Shown in pieces: positions 16,761 to 24,963 of a DNA stretch of 64,000 bases (positions within the stretch are counted from its first letter, which is position 1; the number at the start of each line of letters is the position of its first letter). A program made the translations under genes and the position numbers. Under the pieces are notes generated by a model. The model saw only the letters and a list, made by a program, of their open reading frames with translations. It was not told where the DNA came from and did no database searches. The stretch spans positions 124,001-188,000 of the forward strand of contig NZ_BDAY01000015.1 in assembly GCF_001612685.1 (NCBI RefSeq), given 5' to 3'. This DNA comes from Nocardia altamirensis NBRC 108246. GTDB lineage: Bacteria; Actinomycetota; Actinomycetes; Mycobacteriales; Mycobacteriaceae.

Positions 16761-18058
16761 ACTATCGCTCCGCACTTGAAGATCGCGCTCGATCCGGACA
16801 TCGTTATCGCAACGATGACGAATCGTTCGGCGCGCAGGCTCCGCACCGCGCCGCCAGGCCGTCGGTGGACCGGCCGCGGAACTCGCTGTACGCGACACCC
16901 GCCAGTCCGCAGGACGCCTTCGCCCCGGCGAACAATGATTTCAACGCCGCGCCGCGCGCCGACTACGGCAGCGCGACTCCGCAGCACGACTACTTCCAGG
17001 CCGCCGGTGCCACCCAGGACGACGCGCACTACGGCGACAACTCCTGGAACGCGAACGACTCGTGGTCCCAGCAGGAATCGTGGGCCCCACAGGACTCCTG
17101 GTCCGACGGCGCCGCATGGAATGCGGGCGAGGCCTGGGCCGAGCACGACTCCGCGACCCCGGACTACCAGGGTGCCGCCGACTATCACGGCACGCCCGAC
17201 TACAACAGCACGCCCGACTACGACGGCACCTGGGCGCCCGAAGAGTCGTGGGCGCCCGACACCGAGTCGGACACCCCCGCCGCAACACCGACCGTGATTC
17301 CCGCCCGCCGCGCCGCCAAACGCGGTGGCGCACACCGGCTGCCCGCACCGCCCGCCGCCCTCAAGGGTCGTGCCGCGGTCGCCGCCGTCGCCGCGGGTGC
17401 GGTCGTCGCCGCCGGACAGGCCGCGTTGGCGTCCGCCCCCGAAGAGCCGTCGAAGACCGTCGACTACCAGGCCGCGGGACAGATCCACGAGATCGCCGCG
17501 CAGTCGGTCAGCCTGGCCGACCCCACTGCCTCGCCCGAATCGCCGCAGGTGCTCAACGTCGCCGGTCCCACCAACCTCGGCGACTTCAACGACATCCTGC
17601 AAAAGGGCCAGAAGTACGCACAGGACCTGGCCGCCCAGGAAGCCGCGAAGCTGCGCCCGCTGTTCTCCAAGTTCGCCGCGGGCACCTTCACTTCCGGCTA
17701 CGGCGCTCGCTGGGGTGTGCAGCACCTCGGCGTCGACATCGCGGGCCCCATCGGCACCCCGATCGTCGCCGTCGCCGACGGCAAGGTCCTCGAAGCGGGC
17801 CCCGCCAGCGGCTTCGGCATGTGGATCAAGCTGCTGCACGACGACGGCACCATCACGATCTACGGCCACATCGACACCGCCACCGTCAGCCCCGGCCAGC
17901 GCGTCATGGCGGGCGACCAGATCGCCACCATCGGCAACCGCGGCTTCTCCACCGGCCCGCACTGCCACTTCGAGGTCTGGCTCAACGGCAGCGACAAGAT
18001 CGACCCGCTTCCGTGGTTGGCTACTCGGGGCATCAGCCTTGGGCCTGAAAGGGACTGA
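16757..18058 (+). CDS. membrane-anchored M23 family metallopeptidase
   Basis: A 433-residue protein (from ATG 16757; GTG 16745 is the only other in-frame start). Residues 1-190 are disordered, rich in Asp, Trp, Ser and Pro, with repeats such as DYHGTPDYNSTPDYDGT. A single hydrophobic segment (about 195-220, GRAAVAAVAAGAVVAAGQAAL) is a signal-anchor helix. A helical linker leads to the LytM/M23 domain (about 300-430) with zinc ligands in HLGVD, GHID and HCHFEV (HxH). All expected ligands are present, so an active D,D-endopeptidase on the outer membrane face is likely. It matches Rv0950c by position next to sucCD. Confidence 0.9.
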   Translation: MNYRSALEDRARSGHRYRNDDESFGAQAPHRAARPSVDRPRNSLYATPASPQDAFAPANNDFNAAPRADYGSATPQHDYFQAAGATQDDAHYGDNSWNANDSWSQQESWAPQDSWSDGAAWNAGEAWAEHDSATPDYQGAADYHGTPDYNSTPDYDGTWAPEESWAPDTESDTPAATPTVIPARRAAKRGGAHRLPAPPAALKGRAAVAAVAAGAVVAAGQAALASAPEEPSKTVDYQAAGQIHEIAAQSVSLADPTASPESPQVLNVAGPTNLGDFNDILQKGQKYAQDLAAQEAAKLRPLFSKFAAGTFTSGYGARWGVQHLGVDIAGPIGTPIVAVADGKVLEAGPASGFGMWIKLLHDDGTITIYGHIDTATVSPGQRVMAGDQIATIGNRGFSTGPHCHFEVWLNGSDKIDPLPWLATRGISLGPERD

Positions 18059-18216
18059 GGTTCCGGTCGGCCGCTTCCGGGGAAGGTTTGTGGTCGAAGA
18101 GACACGAGCCCTGGTGTAGGTAGCTGCTCACCGAGGGTCGGTGCGCCCCTTGCGGTTGGATGCGCTGTCCGCCTCCGGGAAAGGTATGCGGCTACAGTCG
18201 TTGATCTTGAATCCCT

Positions 18217-18297
18217 GAGATCCGCACTCCTTCTGTGAATCCGCGCCCTTGCAACAGCCCGGAGTGGGTGCGGATCGCCAGAAGGGGTGCGGATCTC
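18217..18297. repeat. long inverted repeat in intergenic region
   Basis: Arms at 18217-18235 and 18279-18297 are 19 bp with one mismatch (GAGATCCGCACTCCTTCTG against its complement). The right part also repeats GGTGCGGATC directly. It lies between the M23 stop and the next gene, about 160 bp past the stop. It may be a terminator, an operator, or a relic of a small mobile repeat. Confidence 0.6.
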
Positions 18298-18379
18298 GGT
18301 GTATCCAGTCGGTGGAGGTCGGGCGGGCACCCTCCGAAGCAGCCGAATCACGGAGTTCGGACTTTCCACAGAGGGTCTG

Positions 18380-18425
18380 CACTGTTCACAGCGCGTCTAA
18401 GCGCGTCTAAGCGCTGTGAACAGTG
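18380..18425. repeat. 15-bp perfect palindrome around two GCGCGTCTAA repeats, with DnaA-box-like words
   Basis: Arms CACTGTTCACAGCGC (18380-18394) and GCGCTGTGAACAGTG (18411-18425) are perfect complements. The spacer carries the second half of a tandem GCGCGTCTAA repeat (18391-18410). Around it are words resembling DnaA boxes (CTTTCCACA at 18363, TGTGGATAG near 18436). It lies about 80 bp upstream of the next gene. The rest of 18059-18502 holds no recognised gene. Confidence 0.6.
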
Positions 18426-18489
18426 TGGAACCTGTGTGGATAGCGCCGAGGGTGATGAGGCGCACGGTTCGGGGGCGGGGATTGGGGGC

Positions 18490-18495
18490 TAGCGT
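18490..18495 (+). promoter_or_regulatory. leaderless -10 element (TAGCGT)
   Basis: TAGCGT followed by exactly 7 nt and the ATG at 18503, with no Shine-Dalgarno sequence. Confidence 0.55.
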
Positions 18496-18502
18496 CGGGG
18501 GT

Positions 18503-19885
18503 ATGGCACGTACATCGACGTACACCCAGTTCATTGCGCTACCAACGGAAGTCGTGTGGGAGGTGCTCGGCGATCCGGTGCGGTGGCCGGCGTGGAATAC
18601 GGCGGTTAGCTCGGTGCGGTTGCATGGGCCGGTGGCGGTGGGGACGACGGGTGACTATCTGCCTCGGGGGCGGGTTTTCGGAGCAGTGCACGGGCGGACG
18701 GCGCCGCCGTTCGTCATCACCACGCTGGTGCCGGGGCGGGCGCTGACGATCGAGCAGCCGGAGCCTGCCGGGCGGATGCGGATGGCGTGGACGTTGACGC
18801 CGCGGGACGGCGGCACCGAAGTCAGCCAGCAGCTCACGTTCAGCGGAGCCTCGGCGGCGGTCGCCAGGATGGTGGTTGGATCACTGCTGGAAGCGGACAT
18901 GCGCGTGTGCTTCGCTCGGCTTGCCCAGCTGGCCGGGCTCGAACCGGCGGCGAACGCGCTGACGGCGGTGATCGCTGGTGGCACAGGAGCTTTGGGGAAG
19001 CACATCGCGGCAGATCTGACCTGTCGCGGACATCGGGTGACCATCCTCACCCGTCGGCGGTCCGCAGGGCTGCCGTTCACTCAGGTGGAGTGGGATGGCA
19101 CGACGGTGGGCACTTGGGTTGCCGCGCTGCGTAATCCGGGGCCGACGGCGATCATCAACCTGGCCGGTAAGCTAGTCGACTGCCGACCGACCTCACGCAA
19201 TATCGACGAATTGCGGCGCAGCCGAGTCGATTCCACTCGCGCGTTGGTGCAGGCGGCCGCCACCCTCGATGCGCCGATCGACTACTGGGTGCAGGCAAGC
19301 ACTACCGCCATCTGGTCGGATGCCGGCGAAATCCGGTGCACCGAAACGACACCGGTGCCGGTCGGTCTGCCGCAGATGACCGGGGTGGCCGAGCCGTGGG
19401 AGCGCGCGTTCGACGGCGCGAACGCCGCGCACTCGACGGTGCTGCGCACCTCGATCGTGCTCGACCCGCAGGCGCCCGCCCTGCGGCGCCTCGGCCAGCT
19501 GACCAAGGCGGGCCTCGGCGGCCGGGTCGGGCCCGGCGATCAGTGGTTCAGCTGGATCCACGTCGAGGACTGGCTCGCCATCGTCCGCGCCGCGCTCGGC
19601 CTCGACCCGGCGGTCACGCTGCCGGACGGAATCCTGGTGGCCGCCACCGACTTTCCGGTGCGCAACCGGGAGCTGATGGCCGCGCTACGCAGGCACCTGC
19701 GTCGCCCGCCTGCCCCGCCGACCCCGGCGCCCATTCTGCAGATCGGCGCGGTCTTCCTCCGCACCGACCCGGCGCTCGGCCTCACCGGCCGCTACGCCAC
19801 CTCCGAAGTCCTCCAGCAGGCCGGATTCGTCTTCCGCTACCCGACCTTGGACGAGGCCCTGAGCGACCTCCTGCCATCGCGATAG
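18503..19885 (+). CDS. SRPBCC domain fused to TIGR01777-type NAD(P)-dependent epimerase/reductase
   Basis: A 460-residue fusion protein. Residues 1-150 form a SRPBCC/polyketide-cyclase-like ligand-binding domain (FIALPTEVVWEVLGDPVRWPAWN). Residues 155-390 are an extended SDR Rossmann domain with AVIAGGTGALGKHIAADL (nucleotide loop) and IINLAGK. Residues 400-460 match the DUF1731 tail (ATSEVLQQAGFVFRYPTLDEAL). This two-domain arrangement is widespread in actinobacteria as an uncharacterised TIGR01777 family. The start is ATG 18503, supported by the leaderless -10 at 18490. Substrate unknown. Confidence 0.88.
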   Translation: MARTSTYTQFIALPTEVVWEVLGDPVRWPAWNTAVSSVRLHGPVAVGTTGDYLPRGRVFGAVHGRTAPPFVITTLVPGRALTIEQPEPAGRMRMAWTLTPRDGGTEVSQQLTFSGASAAVARMVVGSLLEADMRVCFARLAQLAGLEPAANALTAVIAGGTGALGKHIAADLTCRGHRVTILTRRRSAGLPFTQVEWDGTTVGTWVAALRNPGPTAIINLAGKLVDCRPTSRNIDELRRSRVDSTRALVQAAATLDAPIDYWVQASTTAIWSDAGEIRCTETTPVPVGLPQMTGVAEPWERAFDGANAAHSTVLRTSIVLDPQAPALRRLGQLTKAGLGGRVGPGDQWFSWIHVEDWLAIVRAALGLDPAVTLPDGILVAATDFPVRNRELMAALRRHLRRPPAPPTPAPILQIGAVFLRTDPALGLTGRYATSEVLQQAGFVFRYPTLDEALSDLLPSR

Positions 19886-19908
19886 CTGACCGAGCAGTTG
19901 ACGAGCCA

Positions 19909-19944
19909 CTTGTCCGGCCGGGCATCCGTGCCCGGCCGGGCAAG
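19909..19944. terminator. bidirectional hairpin terminator
   Basis: A 16-bp stem, CTTGTCCGGCCGGGCA against TGCCCGGCCGGGCAAG, with one T-G position and a 4-nt loop. It lies between the convergent epimerase and helicase genes. Confidence 0.85.
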
Positions 19945-19946
19945 CC

Positions 19947-22568
19947 TCACAGTTTGACGAGCGTGCGGCTGTATTGCGGAATGAGCCGGATCTTGCCTGC
20001 CGTACCGAAATCGATGGTGACCGTCGCCAGCGGGCCGAAACCTTCGGCGGCGACCACCTTGCCGAGCCCGTACTTGTCGTCGCTGACCCGATCGCCTACG
20101 GCGAGAACGAGATTGGCGTTATTGCGGGCCGCGCCGCCGGGGGCGGGGCGCCGCGGGCCGCGATCGGCACGCACGCCGGGCCGCTGCTCGGACCAGCCGT
20201 CACCGCGAGTCCAGTCGCGTTCCATCCGATCGTCGTCACCGCGACGGCGGATGCCCCTTGTCGCAGGGGAGCCCGCGGGCTCCAGCCGCCGCCAGTCGAT
20301 CAAATGGCCCGGAATCTCCTGCAGGAAACGGGATTCCGGATTCGACACGGGCTGCCCCCACCCGGACCGCACCACCGCGCGGGTCAGATACAGCCGCTTC
20401 CTGGCTCGGGTGATGCCGACGTAGGCGAGGCGACGCTCCTCCGCCAGCTCGGTCGGATCGCCGAGCGCACGCATGTGCGGGAACTGACCGTCCTCCCACC
20501 CGGTCACGAACACCACCGGGAATTCCAACCCCTTCGCGGTGTGCAAGGTCATCATGGTGACCACACCGGTGCCCTCGTCCGGGATCTGGTCGGTGTCCGC
20601 GACCAGCGACACCCGCTCCAGGAACGCGGCGAGCGACCCGGGATCGGGTTCCCCGTCGGCCGCCTCCGGCAGCAGGCCCTCCGCCCTGGCCGCCTCCGCG
20701 TTGTTGTGCGCCTCGGAACTGAATTCCCGTGCGACGCTCACCAACTCGTGCAGGTTGTCCAGCCTGGCGCCGTCCTGCGGGTCGTCGGAGGCCTCCAACT
20801 CGGCCCGGTAACCGGTGCGTTCCAGCACCGCGTCGACGACGTTCCCGACGTCGGGAAAGTCGAGATTCTCCTGCACACCCGCTGCCCTGATCTCCTCGAG
20901 CAGGTCGAGGAATCCGGAGATCGCCCGCACCGCACGGGTGTTCAGCAGCGCGACCTTGCCGTCGGCGGCGTCCCGCAGCGCCGCCGCGAACCCGATCCCC
21001 CGCTGTTCGGCGTGCACGGCGACACACGCCTCGGCCCGATCGCCGATGCCACGCCGCGGCGTGTTCAACACCCGGCGCAGGCTCACCGCGTCGTCGGGGT
21101 TCTCCAGCACCCGCAGATACGCGACGATGTCGCGCACCTCCTTGCGCTCGTAGAACCGCACGCCGCCGACCACCTTGTACGGCAGGCCCATCCGGATGAA
21201 AATCTCTTCCAGCGCACGGGAATTGTTGTTGGTCCGATAGAACACGGCGACGTCGCTGTAGTTGGCGTCGCCCTGATCGACCAGCTTGTCGATCTCCCGC
21301 GCCACGAACGCGGCCTCGTCGTGCTCGTTGTCGGCGACGTAGCCGGTGATCAGATCACCCTCGCCGGAATCGGTCCACAGCTTCTTGTCGCGCCGGTTCT
21401 CGTTGCGCGAGATGACCGCGTTGGCCGCGGACAGAATGTGCTGGGTGGAGCGATAGTTCTGTTCCAGCAGAATCGTTTCCGCGTCGGGGAAGTCGCGTTC
21501 GAATTCCTCGATATTGCGAATGGTCGCGCCGCGGAAGGCATAGATGGACTGGTCCGCGTCACCGACGACGCACAGCTCGCTCGGCGGCGCCTCGTCCTCG
21601 CTTCGGTCTTCGCGGTGGTGGCCGACGAGCTCGCGCACCAGGACGTACTGGGCGTGGTTGGTGTCCTGGTACTCGTCGACGAGCACATGCCGGAACCGCC
21701 GCCGGTAGTACTCGGCGACCTGCGGGTGCTGTTGCAGCAGCGCGACCGTTTCCCCGATCAGGTCGTCGAAATCCAGTGCGTTCGCCGCGCGCAACCGCCG
21801 CTGGTATTCGGTGTAGACCTTCGCGACCAGGCCGGGCAGTTCGGTTTCGTCGGACTCGGCATCCGCGGTGGCCTGCTGCGGGCCGATCAGTTCGTTCTTC
21901 AGATTCGAGATGGCGGTCGCGAGCAGTCGCGGCGTGTATTTCTTGGTGTCGATGTCGAAGTCGCGGCTGACCATCGTGAGCAGTCGGCGGGAATCATCGG
22001 CATCGTAGATGGAGAAATTCGAATTCATGCCGGGCAGCAGTGCCGCCTGCATGCGCAAGATGCGGACACAACTGGAGTGGAACGTCGATACCCACATGTT
22101 GTTCGCGCGCGGACCGACCAGTCCTATTACTCGCTCGCGCATCTCCGCGGCGGCCTTGTTGGTGAAGGTGATCGCCAGCACCTGGCCGGGGGTCACCCCG
22201 CGCGCGGCAAGCAGGTAGGCGATGCGCCGGGTGAGCACCGCGGTCTTGCCCGACCCGGCTCCCGCCACGATCAGCAGCGGAGCGCCGGTGTGCACAACGG
22301 CAGCCCGCTGCTGCGGGTTCAGTCCGTCGAGGAGACGCTCGGCTTCCTCGGCGCGCCGCTTTTCGCGGTCGACACGCCGCTGCTCCTGTTCCGTGTCGGA
22401 CGGCGGCGGCTCGGGCACCGGCGCGCGCCGAGGTTCCCGCACCGCACGCACCTCCTGCCCAGCCGAGCCCGCTGCCTCGGCGTTACCACCGGTGACCTGC
22501 GGGTTATGAGTTGAATCCGGCTGCCGGGCGCGGCCGGCCTGCATCTGGGGCGCCACCGTGATGTCCAT
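19947..22568 (-). CDS. pcrA: UvrD/PcrA superfamily 1A DNA helicase
   Basis: An 873-residue helicase. A charged, disordered N-terminal extension covers 1-75. Walker A GAGSGKT (103-109) follows LNPQQRAAV (Q motif). Walker B is VDEYQDTNHAQ; further motifs are GDADQSIYAFRGA (motif III), LEQNYRST (IV), and HTAKGLEFPVVFVTGWEDGQFPH and RLAYVGITRARKRLYL (V and VI). The C-terminal Tudor-like segment (AVGDRVSDDKYGLGKVVAAEG) binds RNA polymerase in PcrA proteins. It acts in nucleotide-excision repair and in displacing RecA or RNAP. Equivalent to mycobacterial UvrD1 by sequence and position. A TAGCGT -10 lies 5 nt before the ATG. Confidence 0.96.
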   Translation of the reverse strand: MDITVAPQMQAGRARQPDSTHNPQVTGGNAEAAGSAGQEVRAVREPRRAPVPEPPPSDTEQEQRRVDREKRRAEEAERLLDGLNPQQRAAVVHTGAPLLIVAGAGSGKTAVLTRRIAYLLAARGVTPGQVLAITFTNKAAAEMRERVIGLVGPRANNMWVSTFHSSCVRILRMQAALLPGMNSNFSIYDADDSRRLLTMVSRDFDIDTKKYTPRLLATAISNLKNELIGPQQATADAESDETELPGLVAKVYTEYQRRLRAANALDFDDLIGETVALLQQHPQVAEYYRRRFRHVLVDEYQDTNHAQYVLVRELVGHHREDRSEDEAPPSELCVVGDADQSIYAFRGATIRNIEEFERDFPDAETILLEQNYRSTQHILSAANAVISRNENRRDKKLWTDSGEGDLITGYVADNEHDEAAFVAREIDKLVDQGDANYSDVAVFYRTNNNSRALEEIFIRMGLPYKVVGGVRFYERKEVRDIVAYLRVLENPDDAVSLRRVLNTPRRGIGDRAEACVAVHAEQRGIGFAAALRDAADGKVALLNTRAVRAISGFLDLLEEIRAAGVQENLDFPDVGNVVDAVLERTGYRAELEASDDPQDGARLDNLHELVSVAREFSSEAHNNAEAARAEGLLPEAADGEPDPGSLAAFLERVSLVADTDQIPDEGTGVVTMMTLHTAKGLEFPVVFVTGWEDGQFPHMRALGDPTELAEERRLAYVGITRARKRLYLTRAVVRSGWGQPVSNPESRFLQEIPGHLIDWRRLEPAGSPATRGIRRRGDDDRMERDWTRGDGWSEQRPGVRADRGPRRPAPGGAARNNANLVLAVGDRVSDDKYGLGKVVAAEGFGPLATVTIDFGTAGKIRLIPQYSRTLVKL

Positions 22569-22954
22569 CGCCCATCCACGCTACCGGCGGGCACCGACAG
22601 AGATGAAGCCCCGGGTTGCCTGGATGTCCACCGGGTGCGTTGCACGGGAACGAAGAATGAACACACCATGCCCCTGGCTGCGCGGAAACCGTGGCCGCCT
22701 TCTCAGCAGATTCACAAAACCAAACGTTTTGCACATCTACAGGCCCGTGGCAGACTGGCCACATGATCAGTGCCCCCGCGATAGACCCGTTTCGGTTACA
22801 AACCGGATATCGGTATCGCGGCACTAGTCGTTGAACGCACCATCCTGGGGGGACAATTACAGGGCCCTACCAGGTCTGTTTCATGGTGAAAGAACCGATC
22901 GGTAACGAGCCGGACTCACCCGCCGATCCATGTTCTGACACGAGGAGATGAATG
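22569..22954. other. intergenic region between divergent helicase and chorismate mutase genes
   Basis: About 385 bp without a gene. It holds the helicase -10 (minus strand, 22574-22579) and an inverted repeat CAAAAC-CAAAC-GTTTTG at 22715-22731 in an unusually AT-rich patch. No RNA gene was recognised. Confidence 0.55.
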
Positions 22955-23248
22955 ATGAGCACCCCTGCCACGACGACCGGGTCCGATTCGGCGCTGCCGC
23001 AGAGCGAGGCGGAGATCGACAATCTTCGCAAAGAGATCGACCAGCTCGACGCTGCGATCCTCGCCGCCATCAAGCGTCGCACGGAGATCTCCCGGATCAT
23101 CGGCCGGACCAGAATGGCCTCCGGCGGGCCCCGCCTCGTGCACAGTCGGGAAATGAAGGTGCTGGAGAGATTCAGCGAACTCGGCCAGGAAGGCCACACC
23201 CTCGCGATGCTCCTGCTGCGCCTCGGGCGCGGCCGCCTCGGTCACTGA
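22955..23248 (+). CDS. AroQ-type chorismate mutase (Rv0948c-like)
   Basis: A 97-residue protein starting at ATG 22955, 7 nt after GGAG; an ATG at 22952 is too close to it. The all-helical AroQ fold is shown by IDNLRKEIDQLDAAILAAIKRRTEISRIIG, with catalytic Arg/Lys residues, and VHSREMKVLERFSELG. The C-terminus LLLRLGRGRLGH is the hallmark of the AroQ-delta subclass, in which weak intrinsic activity is boosted by a complex with DAHP synthase (AroG) through this tail. It converts chorismate to prephenate for Phe and Tyr synthesis. Same position as in M. tuberculosis, next to uvrD1. Confidence 0.93.
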   Translation: MSTPATTTGSDSALPQSEAEIDNLRKEIDQLDAAILAAIKRRTEISRIIGRTRMASGGPRLVHSREMKVLERFSELGQEGHTLAMLLLRLGRGRLGH

Positions 23249-23321
23249 CCTCAGCACGTCCCGAAGCCGCCACGCGCGGCCCTACCGCCATGCGGCTATC
23301 GAGAGACAACCGCATCCCCAA

Positions 23322-23360
23322 GGCCGCCCCGGGTGTTCACACCCCCGGGGCGGTCGTTTT
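23322..23360 (+). terminator. hairpin terminator with T tract after chorismate mutase
   Basis: A GC-rich stem CCGCCCCGGGTGT against ACACCC..GGGGCGG with a small bulge, followed by TCGTTTT. It sits between the convergent chorismate mutase and dehydrogenase genes. Confidence 0.7.
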
Positions 23361-23391
23361 CATGTCGGGGAGAGGCTCTGCCCCACCGGCA

Positions 23392-24846
23392 TCAGCTGAG
23401 GGCGATGTACTTGGTGGAGAGGTATTCCTCGATGCCCTCGGTGCCACCTTCGCGGCCGAAGCCTGACGCCTTGACGCCGCCGAAAGGTGCTGCGGGATCA
23501 GAGATTACGCCGCGGTTGATGCCGACCATGCCGGACTCCAGCCCCTCGGCGACGCGCAGCGCGCGGTCGAGATCGCGCGTGTAGACGTAGCTGACGAGGC
23601 CGAACTCGGTGTCGTTGGCGGCGGCGAGGCCCTGCTCCTCGGTGTCGAAGCCGACGATCGGCGCAACCGGGCCGAAGACTTCCTCGCGCAGAATCCGCGC
23701 CTGCGGCGGCACATCGCTGAGGATGGTCGCCGGATAGAACCAGCCGGGACCGCCCGGCGCCTTGCCGCCGAGACGCACCTGTGCGCCCGCCGAGACGGCA
23801 TCCTCGACCAGCTCGCTGACCGTGGTGAGCTGCTCCTCGTTGATCAGCGGGCCGAGAGTGGTCGCCGGGTCGGTGCCTGGCCCGAGGGTGACGCTGCCAG
23901 CCATCGCCTCGACGAACTTGGTGGTGAACTCGTCGATGACGCCGTTCTGCACGTGGAAGCGGTTGGCCGCGGTGCACGCCTCGCCGCCGTTGCGCAGCTT
24001 CGCCAGCATCGCGCCCTGCACGGCCGCGTCGATGTCCGCGTCGTCGAACACCACGAACGGCGCGTTGCCGCCGAGCTCCATCGAGGTGCGCAACAACCCG
24101 CCTGCTGCCTTCTCCACCAGCTTCTTGCCGACCTCGGTCGACCCGGTGAAGGTCAGCTTGCGCAGCCGAGGATCGTCGAGCAGCGGCTGGGTCACCGCCC
24201 CGGACCGGCTCGACGTGATCACTGAGAGCACCCCGTCCGGCAGCCCGGCCTCGCTGCAGAGCTTGGCGAGCAACAGCATGGTCAGCGGCGTCGCCGACGC
24301 GGGCTTGACGATCATCGTGCAGCCCGCGGCCAGCGCAGGCCCGATCTTGCGGGTTCCCATGGCAAGCGGGAAGTTCCACGGCGTGATCGCCAAGCATGGC
24401 CCGACCGGCTGCTTGTGCACCATGATGCGTCCGGTGCCCGACGGCGCGTGCAGGTAGCGCCCGTGCACCCGGACAGCTTCCTCGCTGAACCAGCGGAAGA
24501 ACTCGGCGCCGTACTTGACCTCGTTGCGGCTCTCCGGCAGCGCCTTGCCCATCTCCAGGGTCATCAGCAGCGCGAATTCCTCAGCCCGCGCGGTGATCTG
24601 CTCGAAAACCGTGCGCAGGATCTCGCCGCGCTGCCGCGACGGCGTTGCCGCCCATTCGGCCTGCACCGCTACGGCCGCGTCCAGTGCGCGTACCGCGTCC
24701 TCGGGGGTGGCGTCGGCGACCTGGGTCAGCACCTCGCCGGTGGCCGGGTTGTGCACCGGGAAGGTGCCACCGCCGGTGGCCGCGACGGGCCCGCCGATCC
24801 ACAGCTGCGTCGGGACGGATTCGAGAACTTCACGTTCGGACACCAT
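23392..24846 (-). CDS. gabD: NAD(P)-dependent succinate-semialdehyde dehydrogenase
   Basis: A 484-residue aldehyde dehydrogenase. Cofactor region ITPWNFPLAMGTRKIGPALAAG and TFTGSTEVGKKL; catalytic Glu257 in MELGGNAPF; nucleophilic Cys291 in NGGEACTAANRF. The sequence and length fit the succinate/glutarate-semialdehyde dehydrogenase branch, which oxidises succinic semialdehyde to succinate, feeding the TCA cycle from GABA or from alpha-ketoglutarate. Substrate assignment within the ALDH family is moderately sure. A TAGGCT -10 lies 6 nt before the ATG on the minus strand (24853-24858), which suggests a leaderless transcript. Divergent from pgi. Confidence 0.9.
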   Translation of the reverse strand: MVSEREVLESVPTQLWIGGPVAATGGGTFPVHNPATGEVLTQVADATPEDAVRALDAAVAVQAEWAATPSRQRGEILRTVFEQITARAEEFALLMTLEMGKALPESRNEVKYGAEFFRWFSEEAVRVHGRYLHAPSGTGRIMVHKQPVGPCLAITPWNFPLAMGTRKIGPALAAGCTMIVKPASATPLTMLLLAKLCSEAGLPDGVLSVITSSRSGAVTQPLLDDPRLRKLTFTGSTEVGKKLVEKAAGGLLRTSMELGGNAPFVVFDDADIDAAVQGAMLAKLRNGGEACTAANRFHVQNGVIDEFTTKFVEAMAGSVTLGPGTDPATTLGPLINEEQLTTVSELVEDAVSAGAQVRLGGKAPGGPGWFYPATILSDVPPQARILREEVFGPVAPIVGFDTEEQGLAAANDTEFGLVSYVYTRDLDRALRVAEGLESGMVGINRGVISDPAAPFGGVKASGFGREGGTEGIEEYLSTKYIALS

Positions 24847-24949
24847 GACGCCAGCCTAATCCCGGCGGCTCTGCCGGAGTCCGTTCCGCGGACGCCGCGC
24901 GGGCGGCCATGGCTGAGGGGTTTGCCGTGCGCGCGTGCCGGGCGGTGAG

Positions 24950-24955
24950 TAACCT
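24950..24955 (+). promoter_or_regulatory. leaderless -10 element (TAACCT) for pgi
   Basis: TAACCT lies 8 nt before the GTG start of pgi, without a Shine-Dalgarno sequence. Confidence 0.45.
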
Positions 24956-24963
24956 CGGCGAGC

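Noticed and set aside
16604-17968. 454-codon minus-strand frame opposite the M23 peptidase
   Set aside because: Gly/Val/Arg repeats without family signature; the plus strand has intact M23 zinc ligands.
18363-18445. Chromosomal origin or plasmid-type origin because of DnaA-box-like words
   Set aside because: No dnaA, dnaN or repA nearby and the boxes are imperfect; reported only as an unexplained palindromic region.
19974-22514. 846-codon plus-strand frame opposite the helicase gene
   Set aside because: Shadow of pcrA; no ribosome-binding site and no domain.
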